A DNA stretch of 64,000 bases from Caldilineaceae bacterium (lineage in GTDB: Bacteria; Chloroflexota; Anaerolineae; Caldilineales; Caldilineaceae): NCBI GenBank assembly GCA_026708085.1, contig JAPOVP010000169.1, positions 53,596 to 117,595 on the forward strand, given 5' to 3'. Each line of letters opens with the position of its first letter. Within the stretch, counting starts at the first letter, position 1. Shown one piece after another: positions 36,648-45,945 of this stretch. Made by a program: the position numbers and the translations under genes. The notes below the pieces were generated by a model that saw only the letters and a program-made list of their open reading frames with translations, was not told where the DNA came from and made no database searches.

Positions 36648-37547
36648 ATGGCGCAGACTTTTCCGTACCGCCCAGTGAGACCAGTAGCTACACTAAGGGA
36701 AGTACTTTCGAACCCGTACAGGCTAAGATATGTCGCGGGCAGAGTTGTCCTCTATGCGGTCCTGATCGCCGGCGCCATCCTGGTCTCGATACCCTTCATC
36801 TGGCTGATTTCCAGTTCGCTCAAGCCTCAAGCTCAACTGGTCGCATTTCCACCGATCTGGATCCCGAAGCCAATCCTGTGGGAAAACTACCCGAAGGCAC
36901 TTACTGCCTTACCGTTTGGTCGCTTTATCCTGAATACAGTGATTATCGCGACCGGCGCAACTCTCGGCAGTTTGGTCAGCAGCAGTCTGGGGGCATTTGC
37001 GTTCTCACGGCTGCGGTGGCGCTTCCGGGATGCCGTCTTCTTTGCGCTCCTGCTAACGATCATGCTTCCGGGGCAAATTACGATGATTCCCCGATTTGTT
37101 CTCTTTTCCAAGTTGGGATGGGTAAACACATATCTTCCGCTCATCGTGCCTGCCTGGTTTGCCAGCCCCTTCTATGTCTTTCTGATGCGGCAGTTCTTCA
37201 TGGGGCTGCCGTCAGAGTTGGATGACGCTGCCCGAATCGATGGCGCGAGTGTCTTCGGCATATACTGGCGCATCATGCTGCCACTGAGCAAGCCGGTTCT
37301 GGCGACCGTGGCGCTGTTTTCGATCCAACATCATTGGAACGCGTTTATCGGTCCACTAATCTATTTGCATGATCTGGACAAGTTTACTGCGGCAATTGGG
37401 CTGCGCTACTTCGTTACGGATACGCAGGTGCACTACAATTTGCAGATGGCTGCGTCCGCCGCTTTCACGATACCGATAATCGTGATGTTCTTTTTCGGCC
37501 AGCGATACTTCATTCAGGGCATCGTGTTTTCCGGGGTGAAGGGATAG
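36648..37547 (+). CDS. ABC sugar permease 1b (MalG type)
   Basis: A 299-residue permease with about six transmembrane segments; the loop DDAARIDGASVFGIYWRIML is the EAA motif and the protein ends with the MalG-type helix FFGQRYFIQGIVFSGVKG. It pairs with the 35720 product. Start ATG with GAGGTGA upstream, 28 bp after the previous stop, so co-translation is likely. Confidence 0.92.
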   Translation: MAQTFPYRPVRPVATLREVLSNPYRLRYVAGRVVLYAVLIAGAILVSIPFIWLISSSLKPQAQLVAFPPIWIPKPILWENYPKALTALPFGRFILNTVIIATGATLGSLVSSSLGAFAFSRLRWRFRDAVFFALLLTIMLPGQITMIPRFVLFSKLGWVNTYLPLIVPAWFASPFYVFLMRQFFMGLPSELDDAARIDGASVFGIYWRIMLPLSKPVLATVALFSIQHHWNAFIGPLIYLHDLDKFTAAIGLRYFVTDTQVHYNLQMAASAAFTIPIIVMFFFGQRYFIQGIVFSGVKG

Positions 37548-37610
37548 TCGTTCGGGATGGCGGTCAGACAAGGCCGGTTGTGACCATTAAATTGGATATG
37601 GAGAGACAGA

Positions 37611-38465
37611 ATGAAATCCTCAAGTTTTGACCCAATTCCAATGACTGAGGAACAGAAGTTTTTCTTTGATTTGCGCGGTTGGATCCTGTTGCCGGGCGTC
37701 CTTTCACAAGAGAAAATCCGGACGATGAAGGCAGAGGCGTACGGGGTTGACATGGTCAGGCAGCAGCAGGCCACCAATCCCAGTCAGTCGTTTCAAGGTT
37801 CACTGCAGACGTTGCTTGACCACCCGGCCATTGTGGGCATCCTGAGTGAGATCCTGGCAGAGGAACCGTTTCTGGCGGACGACTACTACGCCTTTCGCTG
37901 CGAGAATTCTTTTGTCACTGTCCGGCCTCCTGGCTGGAGAAAGAAAGAGCGGAGGGACGGCGGGATGCCGCACGTGGTGCGCCCGCCGCAACAGGCCAAT
38001 GCGATGCGCTATCAGGCGGCGGGAGGACAGATATTCGCTGGTCTGACGCGTGTGGTATGGGAACTAGAGGAGGTGAAGGCCGGGCAGGGAGGCACTTCGT
38101 TTCTCAGCGGGTCGCACAAGGCCCATTTCAGTTATGGCGGGCCGGACCGTTACCGACCCAATGTCAGCGATTCGTCGTGGGAGGACAGCATCCGGGAGAT
38201 GATGGAGGACTACAGTTGCCCGGCTGGTTCCGCGGTGATTTTTACCGAAAGCCTGCTGCATGCTGCCAATGACTGGACCAATCCCGACAATCCGCGTTGC
38301 GCAGTTTTCAACTGTTACAATTCATTGTGGGCGCAGTGGCACCGGCTGAATCTGGATCACGAGATCATCGAGGCAATGCCTCCGAAGCGCCGGTCGCTAT
38401 TCCGAGGCGTTTGGCAGATCGGTGGAGAGAATCACGCGTACTCACCTGGAAACCGCAGCTTGTAA
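37611..38465 (+). CDS. PhyH-like protein lacking the facial-triad Asp (H-V-V)
   Basis: A 284-residue phytanoyl-CoA dioxygenase-like protein with the expected fold marks: QKFFFDLRGWILLPGVLSQEK, TRVVWELEEVKAGQGGTSFLSGSHKAHF, and a distal His in TESLLHAANDW followed by PRCAVFNC. At the first metal position it has PHVVRPP, where H-x-D stands in most relatives, so an Asp is replaced by Val. The protein may bind iron differently, act as a halogenase-type enzyme, or be inactive as an oxygenase. It lies in the transporter unit between the permeases and a propeller glycosidase-like gene. Start ATG with TGGAGAG upstream. Confidence 0.8.
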   Translation: MKSSSFDPIPMTEEQKFFFDLRGWILLPGVLSQEKIRTMKAEAYGVDMVRQQQATNPSQSFQGSLQTLLDHPAIVGILSEILAEEPFLADDYYAFRCENSFVTVRPPGWRKKERRDGGMPHVVRPPQQANAMRYQAAGGQIFAGLTRVVWELEEVKAGQGGTSFLSGSHKAHFSYGGPDRYRPNVSDSSWEDSIREMMEDYSCPAGSAVIFTESLLHAANDWTNPDNPRCAVFNCYNSLWAQWHRLNLDHEIIEAMPPKRRSLFRGVWQIGGENHAYSPGNRSL

Positions 38466-38569
38466 ATTGCGGCCCGTGTGATCTTCCTTGTGGAAGCACG
38501 CAGAGTCGTTATGGGCAAGAGACTCACGATTACGTCTTCGCACGAGTTGCGTCAAAAGAGGACCCATTT

Positions 38570-39502
38570 GTGGACAATATACCGACTGAACTGCGTACTC
38601 CCAACTATCGGTCAACTGAGTTGACAGGCATCGGGTATGACCCGGATGTGGACCGACAGGATCCCAGCAATGTAATCAGGGTGGGAGAGGTCTACTATGT
38701 CTGGTATACGCAACGCGCAGCGGGTGTCCATCCTTATGCGTCGACGATCTATTACGCCACATCTGCCGACGGTTACAGTTGGATAGACCGCGGACAGGCT
38801 TTGGAGAAGGGTGACTCCGGAGCCTGGGACAGCTTTGGTGTCATCACGCCCTATGTCGCGGCTGTCAAGGGGCAATACCACCTCTACTACACGGCCGCGT
38901 CCGACGCCGAACCGTTCGGCACACACAGTACACTGCGGCATATTGGCGTTGCCACTGCCGACAGTCCGGACGGCCCCTGGCGCAAGCTCGAACAAAACCC
39001 GATCCTCAGCCCCAGCCCGGATTCGGAACAGTATGACTCTCTGCTTGTTGACGATACGCATGTGATCGTGCGGGGCGGCAAGTACTGGCTTTATTTCAAG
39101 GGACGCAGCCCTTCGCTGCGGCCGGACGAAACGAAGTGGGGGCTGGCAATCGCCGACGATCCAACGGGCCCATTCCACAAACACGCGGGGAACCCGGTGC
39201 TGGGAAGTGGTCACACTGTCTGCGTCTGGCCGCACCGGGAAGGTGTAGGGGCACTGGTTGATAACGCCGGGCCGGAACGATTCACGGTACAGTATGCGGA
39301 TGACGGGATTCACTTTCAGCGAGCGGCTTCGCTCGAGTACGTCCACACGGGCTGTGGGCCGTACGATCCGGATGCATTTGCGGATACTGCTTACGGGCGC
39401 GGCATCAGTTGGGGTGTCACACAAGAACGCTGCAAAGGTCGACTGTATATTGTTCGATTTGACTGTGAGCTGCTAGCTCCTCCTGCAGATGCCAGCCATT
39501 AA
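38570..39502 (+). CDS. Five-bladed propeller glycosidase-like protein (GH43/GH130-like)
   Basis: A 310-residue protein with repeated beta-propeller strands of the glycoside hydrolase 43/130 type. RQDPSNVIRVGEVYYVWYT holds the conserved Asp-Pro near the active site, SWIDRGQALEKGDSGAWDS and QYHLYYTAASD are typical blade elements, and KWGLAIADDPTGPFHKHAGNP repeats the pattern. GTG at 38570 is chosen (AAGAGGA upstream), because the open frame continues left into the PhyH gene. The paralogue at 40883 matches over its whole length. No signal peptide, so it would act on imported oligosaccharide or modified sugars in the cytoplasm. Confidence 0.75.
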   Translation: MDNIPTELRTPNYRSTELTGIGYDPDVDRQDPSNVIRVGEVYYVWYTQRAAGVHPYASTIYYATSADGYSWIDRGQALEKGDSGAWDSFGVITPYVAAVKGQYHLYYTAASDAEPFGTHSTLRHIGVATADSPDGPWRKLEQNPILSPSPDSEQYDSLLVDDTHVIVRGGKYWLYFKGRSPSLRPDETKWGLAIADDPTGPFHKHAGNPVLGSGHTVCVWPHREGVGALVDNAGPERFTVQYADDGIHFQRAASLEYVHTGCGPYDPDAFADTAYGRGISWGVTQERCKGRLYIVRFDCELLAPPADASH

Positions 39503-39520
39503 CGAGAAGTCTCCAGGCTG

Positions 39521-40867
39521 ATGACCGACCGTCCCAACGTGTTGTTTATACTCAGCGACCAGCATCGACAGTGTTCCATGCCAGGCGCGGACGGTTGCGA
39601 GGTCATTGCGCCAAACATGGAAAGATTGCAGAGTGAGGGCACGGCATTTTCCAACTGTTACAGCAACTTCCCGCTTTGCTCCCCTGCTCGGGCCATGCTG
39701 TTGAGCGGCCGCTGGCCCAGCGACACAGGCGTCTTCAGCAATCTTTCTGAACTGGGGCCGTCAAGGAACTCCCTGGGGCATGTCTTTGCGCGAGGGGGAT
39801 ACCAGACATTCTTCATAGGCAAGTGGCACCTTCACGCAGGGCCGCAAGAGACGATTGACGGCAACGACAGATTCATTCCAGCGGGTCCGGGCCGTCACGG
39901 ATTCGAGAAGATGAGCGTGTGGACCGAGACCAATCGCCATTGGGATAGTGTGCGCTATGACGAAAGGAACGGCGAGGCTGTGTCCACGCGCGGCTACAAC
40001 GCTACATTGATGACAGATGAGGCGTTGACGTTCCTAGGGCAGCGGGACAGGCGCAGGCCGTTTTTCCTATTCCTCAGTCTGAACCCGCCCCATCCGCCTC
40101 TCGATGATGCGCCTCCAGAGTTTTTGGGACTATATGAGAGTGGCACCTTGTCTATCCGCGAGAACGTACCTGAGGCTCTGTCGACTGGCGAGCAGCTGGT
40201 GCCGGCGGGAGCTCATCGCAATCACGTCAAAATGACTCTACAGGAGCAGTATGGCCAGTATTATGCCCACATCAGTGCGGTCGATGCCGAGATTGGGCGG
40301 TTGTTGGCGGCACTTGAAGCAGAGGGTATCTTGACCAAAACGCTGGTAGTGTATTGCTCCGATCACGGCGACATGCTCGGCTCGCATGGCAGGCTTCGCA
40401 AAGGTGTCTTCTACCGGGAATCGGCCCAGGTCCCACTGGTTCTGTCATGGCCGGGGCGGATCGCGAAGGGCGAAGAGAGCGAAATGCTGGTCGGCCTGAT
40501 CGACATCTTCCCTACATTGGCTGGACTGTGCGACTTAGAGGCGCCGGACGGCGTAAGGGGCACAGATCTTTCGAAGGGAATTCTGTCGGGAGACGGGACG
40601 GGTGCTCGCTACGTACTCCACTTCAACACGCGACAGGATGATCCCGAGTTTCGGAAAGGCAGTCGCGGCCTGCGTACAGAGCGCCATCTTTACATCACCG
40701 ACGGTAACGAAGACCAACTCTTCGACACGTTGAATGACCCCTGGGAGATGAGGGGCCTGGCGGCGGAAGACGCCTACGCGGACCTCAAGGCGATGCTGGC
40801 AGACTGCCTTTGTCGCGCCTTGCCGCCGGCAATGGCGCTTCGCGAAGCAGGCTGGCCGGGGGCGTAG
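39521..40867 (+). CDS. Cys-type sulfatase
   Basis: A 448-residue sulfatase: NVLFILSDQHR with metal Asp (D13), C53-S-P-A-R57 followed by AMLLSG for formylglycine, GKWHLHAGP with the catalytic Lys and His, and YCSDHGDMLGSHGRLRKGVF for the C-terminal metal ligands. Canonical, no signal peptide, so a cytoplasmic sulfoester hydrolase. The start ATG lies 18 bp after the propeller gene, and another propeller gene follows 15 bp later. The alternating order propeller-sulfatase-propeller suggests one substrate handled by all three. Confidence 0.93.
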   Translation: MTDRPNVLFILSDQHRQCSMPGADGCEVIAPNMERLQSEGTAFSNCYSNFPLCSPARAMLLSGRWPSDTGVFSNLSELGPSRNSLGHVFARGGYQTFFIGKWHLHAGPQETIDGNDRFIPAGPGRHGFEKMSVWTETNRHWDSVRYDERNGEAVSTRGYNATLMTDEALTFLGQRDRRRPFFLFLSLNPPHPPLDDAPPEFLGLYESGTLSIRENVPEALSTGEQLVPAGAHRNHVKMTLQEQYGQYYAHISAVDAEIGRLLAALEAEGILTKTLVVYCSDHGDMLGSHGRLRKGVFYRESAQVPLVLSWPGRIAKGEESEMLVGLIDIFPTLAGLCDLEAPDGVRGTDLSKGILSGDGTGARYVLHFNTRQDDPEFRKGSRGLRTERHLYITDGNEDQLFDTLNDPWEMRGLAAEDAYADLKAMLADCLCRALPPAMALREAGWPGA

Positions 40868-40882
40868 CGGGAGAACCTTGAT

Positions 40883-41791
40883 GTGAGCGGTGAACTAAGA
40901 ATCGAGTTCGAGTACAGCGAGGCAGCAGGGTTGGGTTACGAACCGGGCGTCACCAGGCGGGATCCCAGTTGCATTGTCCGTGCGCACGGCGTGTACCATG
41001 TCTGGTACACGAGGACACCATTTGGCCCGTCCGGGTACGACGCCACGGTCTGGCACGCGATTTCTGAGGACGGAATAGACTGGGAAGAGCAAGGCGAGGC
41101 CATTCCGCGAGGCGCGCCGGGCGAGTGGGACGAGCAGAGCGTATTCACGCCTAACATACTGGTTGCTGAAGGTCGTTATTTCCTCTTCTATACATCGGTG
41201 GAGAAACCTTACACGGAAGAGGCGCTCACTGCCATTGGCGTTGCCAGTGCCAGTTCACCGGGTGGGCCGTGGATGAAATACGAAGAGAATCCCGTGTTGC
41301 GTACAGGGCCAGAAGGGAGTTGGGACAGTCACCGTGTTGATGACGCTTGTTTGATTGTGCGAGATGGATTGTTCTGGCTGTACTACAAGGGTAGGGAGAT
41401 GGGGCTCAGCCCGCGTGAGACCAGGATGGGGCTTGCGGTCGCTGAGCAACCCACGGGACCGTACCGGAAGGTGCCGGAGAATCCTCTGATCGAAGGCGGG
41501 CACGAGGTCTGTGTGTGGCGGCAGGGCGAGGGGTTAGCTGCGCTTGTTCAGCCGAACGGCCCTGAGGGTGGGACGCTTCAATACAGTCGCGATGGCGTTC
41601 ACTTTCGGCGTATTGCTGAGGTCAGGCCGCCGCAGGCGCCGGGTCCTTATCGTGCGGATGACTTTCGGGACGACCGGGCCGGCGATGGCATTGAGTGGGG
41701 ACTGCATATTGGCCTGCGGTCCCGTCCGCTGCCTTTTCTGGAACGTTTCACTTGCACTCAGCTGGCCGGCGACTGGCACTTAAACGGTTGA
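40883..41791 (+). CDS. Five-bladed propeller glycosidase-like protein (GH43/GH130-like), second copy
   Basis: A 302-residue paralogue of the 38570 protein, with GLGYEPGVTRRDPSCIVR at the start and the same blade order (HVWYTR, DDACLIVRDGLFWLYYKGRE, MGLAVAEQPTGPYRKVPENP, VCVWRQGEGLAAL). RRDPS holds the conserved Asp. It starts at GTG 40883 (CGGGAGAA upstream) and is 15 bp from the sulfatase stop, so one operon. Two divergent copies within 3 kb suggest two related linkages or steps. Confidence 0.75.
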   Translation: MSGELRIEFEYSEAAGLGYEPGVTRRDPSCIVRAHGVYHVWYTRTPFGPSGYDATVWHAISEDGIDWEEQGEAIPRGAPGEWDEQSVFTPNILVAEGRYFLFYTSVEKPYTEEALTAIGVASASSPGGPWMKYEENPVLRTGPEGSWDSHRVDDACLIVRDGLFWLYYKGREMGLSPRETRMGLAVAEQPTGPYRKVPENPLIEGGHEVCVWRQGEGLAALVQPNGPEGGTLQYSRDGVHFRRIAEVRPPQAPGPYRADDFRDDRAGDGIEWGLHIGLRSRPLPFLERFTCTQLAGDWHLNG

Positions 41792-41839
41792 GTCGCATCC
41801 TATTCCCCAAGGCGTAGACTGAATTCAAAGAATGCTTAA

Positions 41840-41862
41840 CGTCGCGAAATGTGTTCGCGACG
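41840..41862. repeat. Perfect 9-bp hairpin before the second transporter unit
   Basis: CGTCGCGAA-atgtg-TTCGCGACG, in the 404-bp interval between the propeller gene and the second binding-protein gene. There is no T-run, so it may be a regulatory site, an mRNA stability hairpin or a weak terminator. The rest of 41792-42195 is gene-free, AT-richer, and ends with AAGGAGA before the ATG at 42196. Confidence 0.45.
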
Positions 41863-42195
41863 CATATGGTCGCGCTCCAGAACTCGTCAGGGTCAATCGT
41901 GACAGGCGCCATAGTGTCTGCCTTTGCTCGTGGGCATTTGCACAAGTAACCATAAGCTCCTCAAGTGGAGACAAGAAAATATGGTTGCATTGGTAATTAC
42001 TCCTGAAGTATACTGACGCATCGCTCAGACGCAGCGACGAAGCTGTCCGAAATTGCGCGTGTTTTCCCCGATTGACCGCTCCATTCTGCAACGCGTATTG
42101 CGTAGAGGCCTTGCTACACACGCTATCCACTGTCGTATTTTGGGAAGAAAGTTGTGAAGCGTTCCGGGGTTCACCCAAGAAAGGAGAGCAGACGA

Positions 42196-43626
42196 ATGTC
42201 TTTACAAGAAAAGCACGTGAGTCGGAGGTCGTTTCTGCGTCTGACAGGCGTTAGCGCTGGTGCGATGGCGGTAGCGGCCTGTGTGCCCGCGGCACCGGGT
42301 GCTGGGACTGATGACGGGGATTCCGCGGCGCCAGCGGCTGAAGTGAGAGAGATCGTGTGGTCTACCTGGGCTGGCGGCGATGCCGAAATCAAGCTCAAGC
42401 AAGAGACTGTAGAGGTGTTCAACACGGACCGCGGCGATGGGATGGGCATCAATTGCTCTGTGCGCATCATCACGGACTACATGGGTTATTTCACGAAAGT
42501 CGAGACCTCCTTCGCCGGCGGCGATGCGCCGGATGCGATCTGGTGCGACCACCGTCTTTGGGGCGGATGGATTTTCGCGGGCTGGTTGCGAGACTTGAAA
42601 CCGCTGGTCGATTTGGAGCCCGAGGACTCTTCGATCAGACTGGTGCTGGACATCATTCCCGAGTACAGTCACAGTTATGTTGGCGGTGTATACGGGATTC
42701 CGCACCTGATCCAGATTATGGGAACCTGGGTCAACAAGGAGATGTTCGAAGAGGCGGGTATCGATCTGCCTCCTGTGAATTGGGGCGATCCTTCATGGAC
42801 GGCGGAAAGGGTAACCGAGATTGCGCAAGCGCTTACCAAGCGCGACAGCGACGGAAACGCCGAGCAGCTGGGAATCAATATTCCTTGCTGTATCCTAGGT
42901 GGGGGCCCCGGTTACGCCCTAGTCCAGTCAAACGGGGGTCTGGCCTTCGACGAAGGGTGGACGGAATGGCTGATGGACGAAGATGAGGCCTCAGACGTAG
43001 TGCAGTGGGCTTACGACAACTTCAATGTCCACAAGACGGCGCCGACGCCCCAAGAGAGCCAGGCGGGCATTAGTTTCTGGACCGGTAAGGTGGCGATGGA
43101 TATGGCGTGGCTGACGTGGCCGGCGCGGCTGGTAGAAGCTTCGTATGGCCAGTGGACACCTTCGCCGCACCCGCTACCGATGTTCAAGGAGCCCAAGGAG
43201 TGGGCCCATGGGATCCCGATTGCCTGCTCGCAGCAGTCTGAACACCCAGAGGCGGTGCTGGAATTCGCGCGCTGGATGGTCGAGGAAGGCGACGACCTGA
43301 ACGTCGGCCTGGGTTACGCAGCGCCCATGCTGGACAAGCATGCCGACCTGTTGCTGACGCACGCACCGGGCCTTGACTATGTAACCGAAGAGCTGCTCAA
43401 GATGCCGCGCGAGCCGTTCCTGCAAGCTCTCGACTATGCTGATGTTGTCAATCCTCACTTCCCGCGCTGGTTCATCGTCAACCGCGACATCTGGACTCCA
43501 AAGGTGCATGACGTGCTGATTGTCGGAGAGGAGACCAATGCCCAGGAACTGATCGCGGCGGTGGAGCCGGAGGTACAGGAACAGATTGAACTGGGTATGA
43601 AGGACCTTGAGGAGTTTGGCAGTTAG
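42196..43626 (+). CDS. ABC sugar-type substrate-binding lipoprotein 2
   Basis: A 476-residue solute-binding protein. Export marks are SRRSFLR (Tat-type) and a lipobox ending at C29 (AVAAC). The mature part has IVWSTWAGGDAEIKLKQETV, a typical family-1 start, and AGISFWTGKVAMDMAWLTW further on. I use the ATG at 42196 with AAGGAGA 8 bases upstream; the open frame extends 14 codons further left without a good start. It belongs to the permease pair at 44048-45894, 421 bp downstream. Confidence 0.92.
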   Translation: MSLQEKHVSRRSFLRLTGVSAGAMAVAACVPAAPGAGTDDGDSAAPAAEVREIVWSTWAGGDAEIKLKQETVEVFNTDRGDGMGINCSVRIITDYMGYFTKVETSFAGGDAPDAIWCDHRLWGGWIFAGWLRDLKPLVDLEPEDSSIRLVLDIIPEYSHSYVGGVYGIPHLIQIMGTWVNKEMFEEAGIDLPPVNWGDPSWTAERVTEIAQALTKRDSDGNAEQLGINIPCCILGGGPGYALVQSNGGLAFDEGWTEWLMDEDEASDVVQWAYDNFNVHKTAPTPQESQAGISFWTGKVAMDMAWLTWPARLVEASYGQWTPSPHPLPMFKEPKEWAHGIPIACSQQSEHPEAVLEFARWMVEEGDDLNVGLGYAAPMLDKHADLLLTHAPGLDYVTEELLKMPREPFLQALDYADVVNPHFPRWFIVNRDIWTPKVHDVLIVGEETNAQELIAAVEPEVQEQIELGMKDLEEFGS

Positions 43627-44047
43627 ACTGTGCGCGTGGCTGCTCTACGAATCAAGTTGTCCGGATGTCCTTGCAGCCGGTTGCAGCATCTTCTGCGGTG
43701 AACTACGCGGCAAGATGGGGGAATCCGCCCGAGATTTGCTCGCCATTGGATTCTCGCCCGCATTGCGAAATGGGACCGGTCACAGTGAAGAGGATATGCG
43801 TTCTGAAGGAGAAGACGGTCCGAGTGTGCAGTTCCAGTATGTAGACGTCTAATTCCAGCGCGGGCTGGCCTCGCCGGCCCGCGCAACCTCCTTTGAAGCG
43901 CACGATCCGGCTCAATTCTCAAGATGGGCCCCCTGAAGACCGATCCCGGGTCACGCGGCTTCAGACTTTTCTCCGTTCTTCGTATGACAGTCGGCAGTTG
44001 CTTCCAAGAGAGCAACGCACTCTGCTCCAACCCATGTAAGCCTCGTA
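43627..44047 (+). other. 421-bp spacer between binding protein and permeases
   Basis: No convincing gene. It holds a GC-rich hairpin at 43858-43884 (GCGCGGGC with GCCCGCGC), a candidate attenuator or mRNA-stabilising element of the sort often found after binding-protein genes, which would raise the ratio of binding protein to permease. No T-run follows it, so complete termination is unlikely. Confidence 0.45.
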
Positions 44048-44980
44048 ATGTCGGAAAACCTTGAAGCAGCGGTCTCACCCAACCAAACATTACGCGGGGG
44101 CCGGTTTCGCGTCCAGCTCAGAAAGAATTTTGGGGGCTATCTCTTTATCATGCCCTGGTTGGTTGGATTCTTTTTGTTTGAAGCGGGGCCGCTTCTGGGC
44201 GCAGTTGGTCTCTCGTTTGTTGACTGGAAGTTTGTCGGGCCGCCAAATTGGGTGGGTCTGGATAACTACCAGGAGATGTTTGGCAATGAACTGTTTTATA
44301 CCAGCCTATACAATACTTTCTACTATACGTTTATTGCGGTGGCCCTGCAGCTGACTGTTGCGCTGGCCGCTGCCATGGTGATCAACCAACGTGTATGGGG
44401 CATAAACTTCTACCGGGTCGCATTTTTCATCCCAAGCATTGTGCCTGCGGTTGGCCTGGCTTATTTGTGGATGTGGATTTACAACCCGGAATTCGGGCTG
44501 CTCAACGCAGTATTTGACGCGATCAGCCTTCCCAGGCAGCGCTGGATCTATCTACCTCAGTACGCAAAACTTGCATATATTTTTATGAGCCTGTGGGGCG
44601 TTGGCGGCACGATGGTGATCTTCCTGGCGGGCTTGCAAGGTATCCCTGAGGTGTTATTTGAAGCAGCCAGCATAGACGGCGCGGCGTGGTGGGCCAGGTT
44701 CCGGTTTGTCACGATACCTATGCTGACTCCGGTCATATTCTTCAACCTTGTTCTGGGGATAATTGGTTCTTTTCAGATCTTCACCGCCGGTTTTCTGATG
44801 ACCAATGGCAGCCCCCAACATTCGACCCTGTTCTATGTCCTGTATCTGTACCGATCGGCGTTTGAGGACTTGCAGTTTGGCTATGCGTCGGCCTTGGCCT
44901 GGGTGTTGTTCCTGATTGTCGTATTTTTTACGCTCATTCAGTTTCGGCTGTCCGGCCGGTGGGTTTACTACGAGAACTAG
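44048..44980 (+). CDS. ABC sugar permease 2a (MalF type)
   Basis: A 310-residue permease with about six membrane segments; FIMPWLVGFFLFEAGPL is the first helix, and FEAASIDGAAWWARFRFVTI is the EAA loop. The end (FGYASALAWVLFLIVVFF) is typical. It pairs with the 44995 product and takes substrate from the 42196 lipoprotein. The ribosome-binding site is weak. Confidence 0.92.
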   Translation: MSENLEAAVSPNQTLRGGRFRVQLRKNFGGYLFIMPWLVGFFLFEAGPLLGAVGLSFVDWKFVGPPNWVGLDNYQEMFGNELFYTSLYNTFYYTFIAVALQLTVALAAAMVINQRVWGINFYRVAFFIPSIVPAVGLAYLWMWIYNPEFGLLNAVFDAISLPRQRWIYLPQYAKLAYIFMSLWGVGGTMVIFLAGLQGIPEVLFEAASIDGAAWWARFRFVTIPMLTPVIFFNLVLGIIGSFQIFTAGFLMTNGSPQHSTLFYVLYLYRSAFEDLQFGYASALAWVLFLIVVFFTLIQFRLSGRWVYYEN

Positions 44981-44994
44981 AGAGTTCCAGCGAC

Positions 44995-45894
44995 ATGAGT
45001 CAGAGTAACGCTGAGGCTATGGGCACGGCCCTGCCGGAGGAGAGAAAGAGGACGCTGAAGGAGCGTCTGTTCGTATTGTTCACCCACATTTATCTGTTCC
45101 CGCTGGCGGTCGTTGCTGTCTTTCCGCTCTACTGGCTGATGTCAACTTCGGTCAAGTTTCGCGGCAACATCCTCCGTTTTCCACCGCAGTGGTTCCCCGA
45201 CCCCATCACAATCGAGAACTACCAGCGACTCTTCATTACAAACCCGTTTGAAATCTGGTATTTCAATTCTCTCGTCATTACAATCTCAGCCACTCTTGGG
45301 GCTACGTTGTCCGCTTCTCTGGTTGCATTTGGCTTTGCCCGCCTTCACTTTGTGGGCCGGAATGTCTGGTTTGCAGTCGTGCTGGCAACATTGATGGTGC
45401 CGGAGAGCGTTCTCATCATCCCTCGCTTTGCTCTGATGCGCTTTTTTGGCTGGATTGACACGTGGATTCCCCTGATTTTGCCCTTTTTCCTGGGGGGTGG
45501 GGCTTTCAATATCTTTCTGCTGCGTCAGTTCTTTCGAACGATTCCGATTGAACTGGATGAGGCGGCCAAGATCGATGGGGCCTCAAATCTGCGGATCTTC
45601 TGGCAGATTCTGCTGCCGAACCTGAAACCGGTGCTGGCCGTCGTGGTCGTATTTACGGCGATATTCAATTGGAACTCCTTCATGTCGCCCCTGGTCTTTA
45701 TCAATACGACCGAGAAACTGCCGGTGGCAGTAGGAATCCAGATGGTGCTGGCCGGTTCCCAGGCAGGGCCTGGGAACACGGGTGCGATGATGGCGGCCTC
45801 GACCTTGATCACAATTCCTGTCATCATGTTGTTCGCCTTCTCACAGAAATACTTTATGCAGGGGATCGTTCTCACAGGCCTGAGCGGTCGGTAA
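44995..45894 (+). CDS. ABC sugar permease 2b (MalG type)
   Basis: A 299-residue permease with about six membrane segments; DEAAKIDGASNLRIFWQILL is the EAA loop and the C-terminus (FSQKYFMQGIVLTGLSGR) is the MalG type. The ATG at 44995 follows the previous stop by 14 bases; a longer frame begins inside the upstream gene but has no plausible start. No ATPase follows; one encoded elsewhere must energise it. Confidence 0.92.
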   Translation: MSQSNAEAMGTALPEERKRTLKERLFVLFTHIYLFPLAVVAVFPLYWLMSTSVKFRGNILRFPPQWFPDPITIENYQRLFITNPFEIWYFNSLVITISATLGATLSASLVAFGFARLHFVGRNVWFAVVLATLMVPESVLIIPRFALMRFFGWIDTWIPLILPFFLGGGAFNIFLLRQFFRTIPIELDEAAKIDGASNLRIFWQILLPNLKPVLAVVVVFTAIFNWNSFMSPLVFINTTEKLPVAVGIQMVLAGSQAGPGNTGAMMAASTLITIPVIMLFAFSQKYFMQGIVLTGLSGR

Positions 45895-45945
45895 CGTCTC
45901 GGTAGTGTCCACCAGGTTCGTTGGAGAGTACTTCAGGCCGCTCCC

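Noticed and set aside
38297..38569. N-terminal extension of the propeller protein
   Set aside because: It overlaps the PhyH gene in another frame and has no propeller similarity; GTG at 38570 matches the start of the paralogue.
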